The position numbers and the translations under genes were made by a program. Of a stretch of 64,000 nucleotides of DNA, positions 19,016 through 26,161 are shown in pieces. The DNA comes from Shewanella sp. KX20019 (GTDB taxonomy: Bacteria > Pseudomonadota > Gammaproteobacteria > Enterobacterales > Shewanellaceae), in NCBI RefSeq assembly GCF_016757755.1, contig NZ_CP068437.1, forward strand, positions 310,001 through 374,000, in the 5' to 3' direction. The stretch's first letter is position 1. The number at the start of each line of letters is the position of its first letter. Under the pieces are notes generated by a model. The model ran no database searches, was not told where the DNA came from, and saw only the letters and a list, made by a program, of their open reading frames with translations.

Positions 19016-19921
19016 TTAAACCCACAGGTAGTGGTCAACCAATAAGGCAATAAATAGCAGCATGAGGTGATAGATGGAGAACCTAAACACATTCATTGCA
19101 AGCCCTGGTGTTTCATGGAACTTAAGCTGCCATGCTTTGTAGATAAAGCCTGCGCTTAATAGTGTTGAGCTGACCAAATACACTGGACCACACATGCCGA
19201 CAAGCACCGGTAATAGACAGGCGATGGCTAAAAGAATGGTATAGAGGAATATACAGGTCTTAGTGAACTCAACCCCATGAGTTACTGGCAACATTGGAAT
19301 ATCCACTTTGGCGTATTCCGCTTTTCGATGTATCGCTAACGCCCAAAAGTGCGGTGGCGTCCATGCAAAAATAATGATCACTAGTAATAAAGCATTACCG
19401 TGAAACTCACCGGTTACCGAAGTCCAACCCAATAGAGGTGGCATCGCGCCCGCTAGGCCGCCGACGACAATATTTTGTGGCGTAGCGCGTTTCAAATAAG
19501 CGGTGTAAACCACGGCATAACCGATCAGGCTAGCGAAGGTTAACCAAGCCGTTAATGGGTTGACCAAGGCATACAGGATCACAAAGCCCAATATGCCAAT
19601 ACCAAAGGAGAAGATAAGCGCTTTAGTGATAGATATTTTACCTTTGGGTAACGGACGGTTGTAGGTTCTGGCCATTAATCCATCGATACGCCGATCGATA
19701 AGATGGTTAAAAGCTGCTGCCGCACCTGCCATCATGCCGATCCCGGCCATGCCTGCTATCAGGGGTTGCAGTGGCACTGCACCAGGCACCGCGAGGCACA
19801 TTCCGACCAACACTGTCAGTAGCATTAGCGCTACCACCTTTGGCTTGGTCATTTCATAGTAAGAACGCCACTGAAAAAGGGGGGCGGTTCGGTTTCTGGC
19901 TATTGTTATCTGTTTTTCCAT
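19016..19921 (-). CDS. ctaB: Protoheme IX farnesyltransferase (heme O synthase)
   Basis: 301 residues, UbiA-family membrane prenyltransferase with about eight to nine helices. The Asp-rich motif NHLIDRRIDGLMARTYNRPL (about 83-102) and YTAYLKRATPQNIVVGGLAG are diagnostic of CyoE/CtaB. It farnesylates heme B to heme O, the precursor used by CtaA. The start at 19921 (GAGG seven bases upstream) is preferred over the frame opening at 19948. Lies between ctaA and the SCO gene in the caa3 oxidase cluster, hence the ctaB symbol. Confidence 0.95.
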   Translation of the reverse strand: MEKQITIARNRTAPLFQWRSYYEMTKPKVVALMLLTVLVGMCLAVPGAVPLQPLIAGMAGIGMMAGAAAAFNHLIDRRIDGLMARTYNRPLPKGKISITKALIFSFGIGILGFVILYALVNPLTAWLTFASLIGYAVVYTAYLKRATPQNIVVGGLAGAMPPLLGWTSVTGEFHGNALLLVIIIFAWTPPHFWALAIHRKAEYAKVDIPMLPVTHGVEFTKTCIFLYTILLAIACLLPVLVGMCGPVYLVSSTLLSAGFIYKAWQLKFHETPGLAMNVFRFSIYHLMLLFIALLVDHYLWV

Positions 19922-20015
19922 ATTTGAAACCTCGTTATATTCGCTCACTGAACATAAATTAAAACGTTTTTCTTTTTGTTTTTTATCGTAATTTGTCTAT
20001 TGGAAATCTTTGCTG

Positions 20016-20999
20016 TTATGCCTTACGCCACAAGGCATAGTTGATAAATACCAGTGTTAGTAATAGTAAAGCTGCTCCCGCGTTGTGCGATACCGCGATA
20101 CCCAAGGGCAGATGTAAAACCACATTGCTGATCCCTAGAATGACTTGTAATACCACGAGTACTACCAGTAGCCACGCGGCATTACGCAGTGTGGATGACC
20201 GTGCCTTGGTCACCAATTTGTAGGCTAGAAATAGCAGCATTATGCTAGTAATTATGGCGCCGAAGCGGTGCGCGACATGTATCGTCATCCGTGCCGAATA
20301 ATCTAAAACGCCAAACTCGTAGCTTGGATGGTCGCCTTGAAATGGTGAGAATGCTGCAGCGAAGTTTAAGTTGTCGACCCAGTTACCTTCACAAATAGGC
20401 AGCGAGGTACAAGCCAGTGCAGCATAGTTGGATGAGGTCCAGCCGCCCAAAATAATCTGTAACAACAGTACGCCAATGCAGACCAAAGCCAAGGCTGATA
20501 GCTTTCTTGCTGGGGCATCGCCACCGGGGATCCGTAGGGGTTTACTGCGAAGGTAGAGCAGCAGGAGTAATGAGAACAGGGCGAAGCCGCCTATTAGGTG
20601 TGACATTACTACAATGGGCATCAGCTTCATGGTGACAGTCCACATGCCGAGCGCTGCTTGAAACACGATGAGTGCGGCGATAAACATTGGCAGCTTTTTA
20701 GGTGCGTCGGTTTTGCGTAAGCTCATGATTAAGATCACCAGCACCATCAAACCCAATGTGCCAGCAATGTAGCGGTGGATCATCTCAAGCCAGGCTTTTT
20801 CTGCTTCAACGGTATGTTCGGGAAAGGCGTCTTTGACGGCGGTTAGCTCATGGTTTGCGGTAGGAACCTTGACCATGCCGTAGCATCCTGGCCAATCAGG
20901 GCAACCCAGTCCAGCATCAGATAAGCGTGTATAAGCGCCCATCATAATGACGCACAGAGTAAAAACTAGGGTGACCTTAAGCAACGATTTAATCTCCAT
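20016..20999 (-). CDS. ctaA: Heme A synthase (COX15/CtaA)
   Basis: 327 residues with eight predicted helices. Heme-ligand His residues are seen in WLEMIHRYIAGTLG, VVMSHLIGGFALF, IHVAHRFGAII and AVSHNAGAALLL, and the cysteine pair in LACTSLPICEGNW. It oxidises heme O to heme A. The start codon overlaps the stop of the upstream gene by one base (TGATG), so the two are translationally coupled. Its presence indicates that the oxidase encoded by ctaCDE uses heme A. Confidence 0.95.
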   Translation of the reverse strand: MEIKSLLKVTLVFTLCVIMMGAYTRLSDAGLGCPDWPGCYGMVKVPTANHELTAVKDAFPEHTVEAEKAWLEMIHRYIAGTLGLMVLVILIMSLRKTDAPKKLPMFIAALIVFQAALGMWTVTMKLMPIVVMSHLIGGFALFSLLLLLYLRSKPLRIPGGDAPARKLSALALVCIGVLLLQIILGGWTSSNYAALACTSLPICEGNWVDNLNFAAAFSPFQGDHPSYEFGVLDYSARMTIHVAHRFGAIITSIMLLFLAYKLVTKARSSTLRNAAWLLVVLVVLQVILGISNVVLHLPLGIAVSHNAGAALLLLTLVFINYALWRKA

Positions 21000-21544
21000 C
21001 AGCCGATCCTTGAAAGCTTAAGCATCTTTCTCAGGTCGGCAATAATGGCTTTACCTTGCATAATCTGTGCTTGATGGTCGGTGGTGATGGGGTAACTCAT
21101 TACCATACTACCGAGAGGGTCTACCACGACAAATTGTTGATTGTTGAGCAGCTGGCTCATTGCCAATGTCGGGGTTGCAGTGGCGAAATCAAATGCATCA
21201 AGCGCGGCTAGATCGCTATGCTCATTAAGCATAATAATCGTATGCACCCTATCTTGATTGCGTCCAAGTGCGATATGGCTCTGTTGTAAAATATACAGCC
21301 TATCTTGGCAGGTTGCCTCGCAAATAGCGGGCAGTTGATACAGCAGTTGCCACTCTTTGGGTTGCGGGTTGGACATATCTAAACTTTGATAGTCTATTCC
21401 AACATTAAGCAGTTCGCCTTTGTTGGTTGCACCACCGTTATATAGTTCAAAACTGAGGATCACTTTGGCTGCAATGACAGGAATTGCAAATGCTAGTAAT
21501 AGGAGTAATAGTGTTTTCTTGCCGTTCTTTTTCTGGGAGTTCAT
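20999..21544 (-). CDS. Membrane-anchored cytochrome oxidase assembly-associated protein
   Basis: 181 residues with one N-terminal membrane helix (TLLLLLLAFAIPVIAAKVIL) and a periplasmic domain. Resembles the conserved gammaproteobacterial protein usually found between SURF1 and ctaA: WQLLYQLPAICEATCQDRLYIL and FVVVDPLGSMVMSYP are like a thioredoxin/SCO-type fold. The CEATC (CxxxC) pair could be a SCO-like metal or redox site. Overlaps ctaA by one base. The role in oxidase assembly is inferred from position and fold; no family function is established. Confidence 0.75.
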   Translation of the reverse strand: MNSQKKNGKKTLLLLLLAFAIPVIAAKVILSFELYNGGATNKGELLNVGIDYQSLDMSNPQPKEWQLLYQLPAICEATCQDRLYILQQSHIALGRNQDRVHTIIMLNEHSDLAALDAFDFATATPTLAMSQLLNNQQFVVVDPLGSMVMSYPITTDHQAQIMQGKAIIADLRKMLKLSRIG

Positions 21545-21761
21545 TCCATCTCCTCGATGTTATTCTATGTATCACTGTTGCAACGCTTTACCTGTTTAAG
21601 GAAAGCGATAAGTCATTACCAATACAGCTTTGTGCTATAAGCAAAACGACGGCGATAGCGAACAATTTAATATCATACTTCCCGGAACGGCTAGGAAGTC
21701 TATTTTCTAACCTACCTTGTCTTTTCTTACTTGGCAATAGAGATGTAAATTTTAAGCTGTG

Positions 21762-22475
21762 TTATTTATCTTGTTGTTTTAATTTACGAAAAAGCGCGTA
21801 AAGCACTAGGATCCCAAATGCTCCTGCCATGCTAAACCATTGCACTGCATAGCCCTGATGCTTCTGTGCCGATAATGGGATCGGTTTCCATGGATGAGCG
21901 CGTGTATCGTTGGGAAGATTGTTTGGTTGCAATACGGTGCGAACCAGCGGCTTATCTATCAATAAAGCCAACTGCTCAATATTTAGGTTCTGAATACGCT
22001 TGGGCCAGCCGGGCTCAGCCATCAAATCAGAGCTCATGGGATTCATCTCTTTTTGGTAGACTCGGCCTGTAAGCTGCAATGGCTCAGTGATTGCTAACAC
22101 TGTGGGCAGCACCGCCCGATCGATTCCCCCAACTGCAAAGCCTAATTCGACTAATAACCATGGCTTAGTGGGGTCTATTTCAAATGCTTGGTAGGCCAAG
22201 TAACCGACTCTGCCATCGACAGTTTGATTGTCGAGTAGAAAGACTTGCTCGAGGATCGGGGTTGCCTGAGTGCTAAGTTTGTAGCCGGTTAGGTTTTCAT
22301 TACTGGATTGCTCGAGAAGTTGTTCGAAACTGAGTACTGTGGCGCTTTGACGCGCGCTAAGCGCAGTTTGCCACTGTTGTTTTTGCTCAGCGCGTTCGAG
22401 TTGCCAAAAACCTAGCTTGACCAAAATAGAAAACACTATCAAAGTAGAAAGTACAATAAAGCACCAAGCACCCAT
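21762..22475 (-). CDS. SURF1 family oxidase assembly protein
   Basis: About 237 residues from the ATG at 22475. Two membrane helices (WCFIVLSTLIVFSILVKLGF near the N-terminus and WFSMAGAFGILVLYALF near the C-terminus) flank a periplasmic domain. SURF1 hallmarks are GFWQLERAEQKQ, GRVGYLAYQAFEI, WLLVELGFAV and GYAVQWFSMA. SURF1 assists heme A insertion into subunit I. The frame extends upstream to 22574 but would overlap the divergent DUF2909 gene, so the internal ATG is chosen. Confidence 0.9.
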   Translation of the reverse strand: MGAWCFIVLSTLIVFSILVKLGFWQLERAEQKQQWQTALSARQSATVLSFEQLLEQSSNENLTGYKLSTQATPILEQVFLLDNQTVDGRVGYLAYQAFEIDPTKPWLLVELGFAVGGIDRAVLPTVLAITEPLQLTGRVYQKEMNPMSSDLMAEPGWPKRIQNLNIEQLALLIDKPLVRTVLQPNNLPNDTRAHPWKPIPLSAQKHQGYAVQWFSMAGAFGILVLYALFRKLKQQDK

Positions 22476-22497
22476 AGCCCCTATTTTAGGAGAGTTA

Positions 22498-22716
22498 ATG
22501 AATATACTATTGGTTTTTAAAGTGGTTTTAGTACTGTTACTACTATTCATATTATTTAATTTGGCTCGAGCCATGTTGGTGATGGTTAAAGGGGAAAAGA
22601 GTGTACCTATGAGCCAATATTTAGGCCGTCGAGTGATCTTCTCTGTGATGGTGGTTGTGTTGCTTCTATTAGCATTAGGGACTGGGATTATTGCGCCTAA
22701 CCCCAGACCCTACTAA
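22498..22716 (+). CDS. DUF2909 twin-transmembrane protein
   Basis: 72 residues with two hydrophobic helices (LLVFKVVLVLLLLFILFNLA and VIFSVMVVVLLLLALGTGII) separated by a short basic loop (KGEKSVPMSQYLGRR). Matches the DUF2909 small membrane protein commonly embedded in gammaproteobacterial cox clusters. The ATG at 22498 is preceded by TTAGGAGAG at ideal spacing, which fixes the start against a longer open frame from 22417. The only plus-strand gene inside the minus-strand oxidase cluster: divergent from SURF1 and convergent with ctaE. Function unknown. Confidence 0.87.
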   Translation: MNILLVFKVVLVLLLLFILFNLARAMLVMVKGEKSVPMSQYLGRRVIFSVMVVVLLLLALGTGIIAPNPRPY

Positions 22717-22734
22717 TGAGCTAACTATCGGTGT

Positions 22735-23610
22735 TTACAGCACGTAAACGAAGATAAATAGACATAACCAAACAACATCGACAAAGTGCCAGTACCAGCT
22801 ACCTGCTTGAAATGCAAAATGGTGTTCTGGCGTAAAGTGACCTTTAAGCACTCTAAAGAACAACACAATTAGAAACACCGTTCCTAAGGTCACGTGCATA
22901 CCATGAAAACCGGTAAGCAAGAAAAAGGTGTTGCCGTAGACGCCAGAATCAAGCGTTAATCCCATCTCTTGGTAAGCGTGAATATATTCCTCGGCTTGCA
23001 GCACTAAAAAGCCAATTCCCAACAAGATAGTGAATCCTAACCAGGCCGTTAGCGCTTTGCGTTTATTGCTCTCTAAGCCAACGTGAGCAAAGTGCAACGT
23101 CACTGATGATGTGAGTAGAATAATGGTGTTGTATAGCGGCAAGCCAGTCCAACCCATAGCCTCAGTTGTGCTACCGTCGGGAGTGGTCACTAGCGGCCAG
23201 ATTGCTTCAAAAGTAGGCCACAGTACTTCGTGCGTCATAGCATTGTTTGATGCACCGCCAAGCCAGGGAATTGCAATTATTCTGGCGTAAAACAGTGCAC
23301 CGAAGAAGGCGGCAAAAAACATCACTTCGGAGAAGATAAACCAGCTCATACCTTGTCTAAATGAGCGGTCCATCTGTTTGGAATAGAGGCCGGCCATTGA
23401 TTCGGCGATAACGGTTCTAAACCATCCGAAAAGCATAAAGATAATCACAGCAATACCCGTCAGCAGGATATATCCGCCGCTACCACCTTCGCTGTTTAAC
23501 TGTGATACAAAGGTTCCAGCACCGAAAGCGATGAGAAACAAACCTATAGCACCAATAATAGGCCAGGCACTTTGCGCTGGTACGTAGTAGGCTTCGTGTT
23601 TAGTGGTCAT
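22735..23610 (-). CDS. ctaE: Cytochrome c oxidase subunit III
   Basis: 291 residues, seven predicted helices. Subunit III motifs include RTVIAESMAGLYSKQMDRSF, FIFSEVMFFAAFFGALFYAR, FFLLTGFHGMHVTLGTVFL and GSWYWHFVDVVWLCLFIFVY. It stabilises the catalytic core of the heme-copper oxidase. The 5' end is tandemly duplicated upstream (see repeat 23549-23871), so its ribosome-binding site GAAAGGAGATAGCAA occurs three times. The start overlaps the stop of the third small ORF in ATGA. Confidence 0.96.
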   Translation of the reverse strand: MTTKHEAYYVPAQSAWPIIGAIGLFLIAFGAGTFVSQLNSEGGSGGYILLTGIAVIIFMLFGWFRTVIAESMAGLYSKQMDRSFRQGMSWFIFSEVMFFAAFFGALFYARIIAIPWLGGASNNAMTHEVLWPTFEAIWPLVTTPDGSTTEAMGWTGLPLYNTIILLTSSVTLHFAHVGLESNKRKALTAWLGFTILLGIGFLVLQAEEYIHAYQEMGLTLDSGVYGNTFFLLTGFHGMHVTLGTVFLIVLFFRVLKGHFTPEHHFAFQAGSWYWHFVDVVWLCLFIFVYVL

Positions 23611-23732
23611 TTGCTATCTCCTTTCTCTGCTCCAGTGTGACGAGGTGTGGAGAGAAATAAAATCGAAATGGCACCAATAATAGGCCAGGCACTTTGCGCT
23701 GGTACGTAATAGGGTTCGTGTTTAGTGGTCAT
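23607..23732 (-). CDS. Small chimeric ORF 3 of the ctaG-ctaE interval
   Basis: 41 codons. Begins like subunit III (MTTKHEPYYVPAQSAWPII), then switches to the tail SILFLSTPRHTGAEKGDSK, which resembles the end of small ORF 1. Preceded by GAAAGGAG six to seven bases before ATG. The start overlaps the stop of the previous small ORF and its own stop overlaps the ctaE start, each as ATGA. Created by the 122-bp tandem duplication. Might be made as a translationally coupled peptide; no function can be assigned. Confidence 0.5.
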   Translation of the reverse strand: MTTKHEPYYVPAQSAWPIIGAISILFLSTPRHTGAEKGDSK

Positions 23733-23854
23733 TTGCTATCTCCTTTCTCTGCTCCAGTGTGACGAGGTGTGGAGAGAAATAAAATCGAAATGGCACCAAT
23801 AATAGGCCAGGCACTTTGCGCTGGTACGTAATAGGGTTCGTGTTTAGTGGTCAT
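23729..23854 (-). CDS. Small chimeric ORF 2 of the ctaG-ctaE interval
   Basis: 41 codons encoding the same peptide as small ORF 3: a subunit III-like N-terminus fused to the LSTP...EKGDSK tail. Same Shine-Dalgarno (GAAAGGAGATAGCAA) and ATGA overlaps at both ends. The unit length of 122 bp is not a multiple of three, yet each unit keeps an open frame because stop and start overlap. Expression is possible but unproven. Confidence 0.5.
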   Translation of the reverse strand: MTTKHEPYYVPAQSAWPIIGAISILFLSTPRHTGAEKGDSK

Positions 23855-23979
23855 TTGCTATCTCCTTTCTCGGCCATGGAGTAAAGAGGCGTGGAGAGGA
23901 ATAAGCTCGTCATTAATTTTGTATTTGGCCTACTACTATTTACGGACAAATAATTTAGTTGTTGCTCAATGGTTGTCAT
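23851..23979 (-). CDS. Small ORF 1 downstream of ctaG
   Basis: 42 codons, beginning MTTIEQQLNYLSVN, with a short hydrophobic stretch MTSLFLSTPLYSM and ending AEKGDSK. The start overlaps the ctaG stop (ATGA), with GCAAGGAG upstream; the stop overlaps the next small ORF. Its C-terminal coding part is the apparent parent of the tails of small ORFs 2 and 3, so this is probably the ancestral member that sat between ctaG and ctaE before the duplication. Not a family I recognise; possibly a small accessory peptide of the oxidase operon. Confidence 0.55.
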   Translation of the reverse strand: MTTIEQQLNYLSVNSSRPNTKLMTSLFLSTPLYSMAEKGDSK

Positions 23980-24545
23980 CTTGCAGCTCCTTGCTCTACG
24001 CTGCCGACATAACCCTTGTCGGTAATGTTGTAGAGGGTATAAGAGAGGGTCAAGGTTGAAATGGAGTCCGGTAAGTCAGGATCCACGTAAAAGATGAGTG
24101 GTAGATCGGCGCTAGCTGTTGCTGCTAGCACTTGTTGATTAAAGCAGAAGCATTCTGTTTTATTAAAATAGGCGGCAGCTTGTCCAGGAGAAACCGACGG
24201 TATTGCTTGGCCAACGATATGTTTCGCAGACAAATTTTTAGCAACAAAGTGGGTTCGTATCAATTCTCCAGGGTGAACTTGCATGCTGTTGACCTCAGGT
24301 TTGAACTCCCAAGGCAGATCGCTCTGCACTTGGGAAACAAACTCGACGGTAACGGTTCTATTTTTATCTACCGTAACGGGCTTATAGACACTGGCAGTAC
24401 TTTGGGTTTTACCATTAATACCGAGAGTGTCGCAAAGCACGTCATATAAAGGCACGAGGGCAAAGCCAAAACCAAACATCCCCACTGCACCTAGCAGCAG
24501 CATGCCAATGAGTTTGCGGTTAGACTTGCTCTGTGCTTGCTTCAT
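23976..24545 (-). CDS. ctaG: Cytochrome c oxidase assembly protein CtaG (COX11)
   Basis: 189 residues: one N-terminal anchor (LIGMLLLGAVGMFGFGFALV) and a periplasmic immunoglobulin-like domain. The copper-binding motif is in FNKTECFCFNQQVL (CFCF), and VPLYDVLCDTLGINGK is the conserved post-membrane segment. COX11/CtaG inserts CuB into subunit I. Starts two bases after the ctaD stop and its own stop overlaps small ORF 1, so it is coupled within ctaCDG-ctaE. Confidence 0.95.
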   Translation of the reverse strand: MKQAQSKSNRKLIGMLLLGAVGMFGFGFALVPLYDVLCDTLGINGKTQSTASVYKPVTVDKNRTVTVEFVSQVQSDLPWEFKPEVNSMQVHPGELIRTHFVAKNLSAKHIVGQAIPSVSPGQAAAYFNKTECFCFNQQVLAATASADLPLIFYVDPDLPDSISTLTLSYTLYNITDKGYVGSVEQGAAR

Positions 24546-24547
24546 CT

Positions 24548-26152
24548 TTACTTCACCTCAGGTGGTGTTGTAAACGAGTGATAAGGTGCAGGGCTCGGAA
24601 GAGTCCATTCCAAACCTTCGGCGCCTTCCCATGGTTTAGCGGGGGCTTTATCACCGCCACGAATACATTTGATGACTACAGCTAAGAAGATCAATTGTGA
24701 CAGGCCGAAGGCAAAGCCGCCAATCGATACGATCTGGTTTACATCTGCAAACTGAATAGCGTAATCGGGAATACGGCGTGGCATACCCGCTAACCCGAGG
24801 AAATGCATTGGGAAAAACAACACATTCACCGAGATCACCGAGCACCAGAAGTGCCATCTTCCTAGGGTTTCACTATACATATTGCCAGTCCACTTCGGCA
24901 GCCAGTAGTACGCCGCCGCCATAATGGAAAATATCGCCCCGGTAACCAGTACATAGTGGAAGTGCGCCACCACGAAATAGGTGTCGTGGTACTGGAAGTC
25001 AGCAGGTGTTATAGCCAGCATCAGCCCCGAGAAACCGCCTATGGTGAACAGGATAATAAACGCCACAGCAAACAACATTGGGGTTTCGAAACTAATTGAG
25101 CCGCGCCACATGGTAGCAACCCAGTTAAAGACTTTTACCCCCGTGGGCACCGCAATCAGCATGGTGCAATACATGAAGAAGAGTTCGGCAAATACCGGCA
25201 TCCCCGTGGTAAACATGTGATGCGCCCATACTAAAAACGACAGTATGGCGATACTAGCCGTTGCATAAACCATCGACGCGTAACCAAACAGAGGTTTACG
25301 ACTGAAAGCAGGCACAATCGCTGAGATGATGCCGAAGGATGGCAAGATCATAATGTACACTTCGGGGTGACCGAAGAACCAAAAAATATGCTGGAACATC
25401 ACCGGGTCGCCACCGCCTGCAGCGTCGAAGAAGGCGGTTCCAAAGTACTTATCGGTTAATACCATAGTCACCGTGCCAGCCAGCACCGGCATCACTGCTA
25501 TGAGTAGAAATGCTGTGATTAGCCAAGTCCAAACAAACAGCGGTAGTTTCATCCATGTCATACCTGGAGCGCGCATATTGACGATGGTGACAATAACGTT
25601 AATCGCCCCCATTATCGAACTCATCCCCATAATATGAACTGAAAAAACGAAAAGCGCAGTACTGTCAGGGCTATAAGTTGTCGACAGTGGCGCATAGAAT
25701 GTCCAACCAAAGTTAGGACCACCGCCTTCCATAAACAGCGAGCTGAGTAGGATGGCAAATGCAAATGGTAGAATCCAAAAACTCCAGTTGTTCATTCTTG
25801 GCAGTGCCATATCTGGCGCACCAATCATCATCGGAATAAGCCAGTTAGCCAAGCCGGTAAAGGCTGGCATAACTGCCCCAAACACCATCACCAGACCATG
25901 TACCGTTGTCATCTGGTTAAAAAAGTTTGGTTCGACTAGCTGCAGGCCTGGCTGAAATAACTCAGCGCGAATGACCATGGCCATCGCGCCACCCGTAAGG
26001 AACATAATGAAACTGAACCATAGGTAGAGCGTGCCGATATCTTTATGGTTGGTGGTTAAAATCCAGCGCATGATGCCTTTCGGCGCCCCATGATGATGGT
26101 CATCATGGTGATCGTCGTGAGCGGCTGGCGAATCTTGTGTAATTGTGCTCAT
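24548..26152 (-). CDS. ctaD: Cytochrome c oxidase subunit I
   Basis: 534 residues, twelve helices. Low-spin heme and CuB ligands are visible: MTTVHGLVMVFGAVMP, FWFFGHPEVYIMILPSFG (the His-Tyr pair of A-type oxidases), SFLVWAHHMFTTGM, and DTYFVVAHFHYVLVTGA. The N-terminal leader is His/Asp-rich (AAHDDHHDDHHHGAPKG), an unusual extension that could bind metal. It forms the binuclear heme a3-CuB site that reduces oxygen to water and pumps protons. Follows ctaC by nine bases. Confidence 0.97.
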   Translation of the reverse strand: MSTITQDSPAAHDDHHDDHHHGAPKGIMRWILTTNHKDIGTLYLWFSFIMFLTGGAMAMVIRAELFQPGLQLVEPNFFNQMTTVHGLVMVFGAVMPAFTGLANWLIPMMIGAPDMALPRMNNWSFWILPFAFAILLSSLFMEGGGPNFGWTFYAPLSTTYSPDSTALFVFSVHIMGMSSIMGAINVIVTIVNMRAPGMTWMKLPLFVWTWLITAFLLIAVMPVLAGTVTMVLTDKYFGTAFFDAAGGGDPVMFQHIFWFFGHPEVYIMILPSFGIISAIVPAFSRKPLFGYASMVYATASIAILSFLVWAHHMFTTGMPVFAELFFMYCTMLIAVPTGVKVFNWVATMWRGSISFETPMLFAVAFIILFTIGGFSGLMLAITPADFQYHDTYFVVAHFHYVLVTGAIFSIMAAAYYWLPKWTGNMYSETLGRWHFWCSVISVNVLFFPMHFLGLAGMPRRIPDYAIQFADVNQIVSIGGFAFGLSQLIFLAVVIKCIRGGDKAPAKPWEGAEGLEWTLPSPAPYHSFTTPPEVK

Positions 26153-26161
26153 TTTAATCCC

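Larger units (their letters stand above)
23549..23871. repeat. 122-bp tandem repeat over the 5' end of ctaE
   Basis: Units begin at 23549, 23671 and 23793 (the third is partial, about 79 bp). Each carries the first 22 codons of ctaE, its Shine-Dalgarno and the 3' end of the preceding small ORF. The two extra units share two substitutions relative to ctaE itself (Ala to Pro in the encoded peptide) and are otherwise nearly identical, implying recent duplication. Confidence 0.95.

Noticed and set aside
23549..23871. CRISPR array
   Set aside because: Repeats are contiguous 122-bp units without spacers and clearly derive from the ctaE 5' end.
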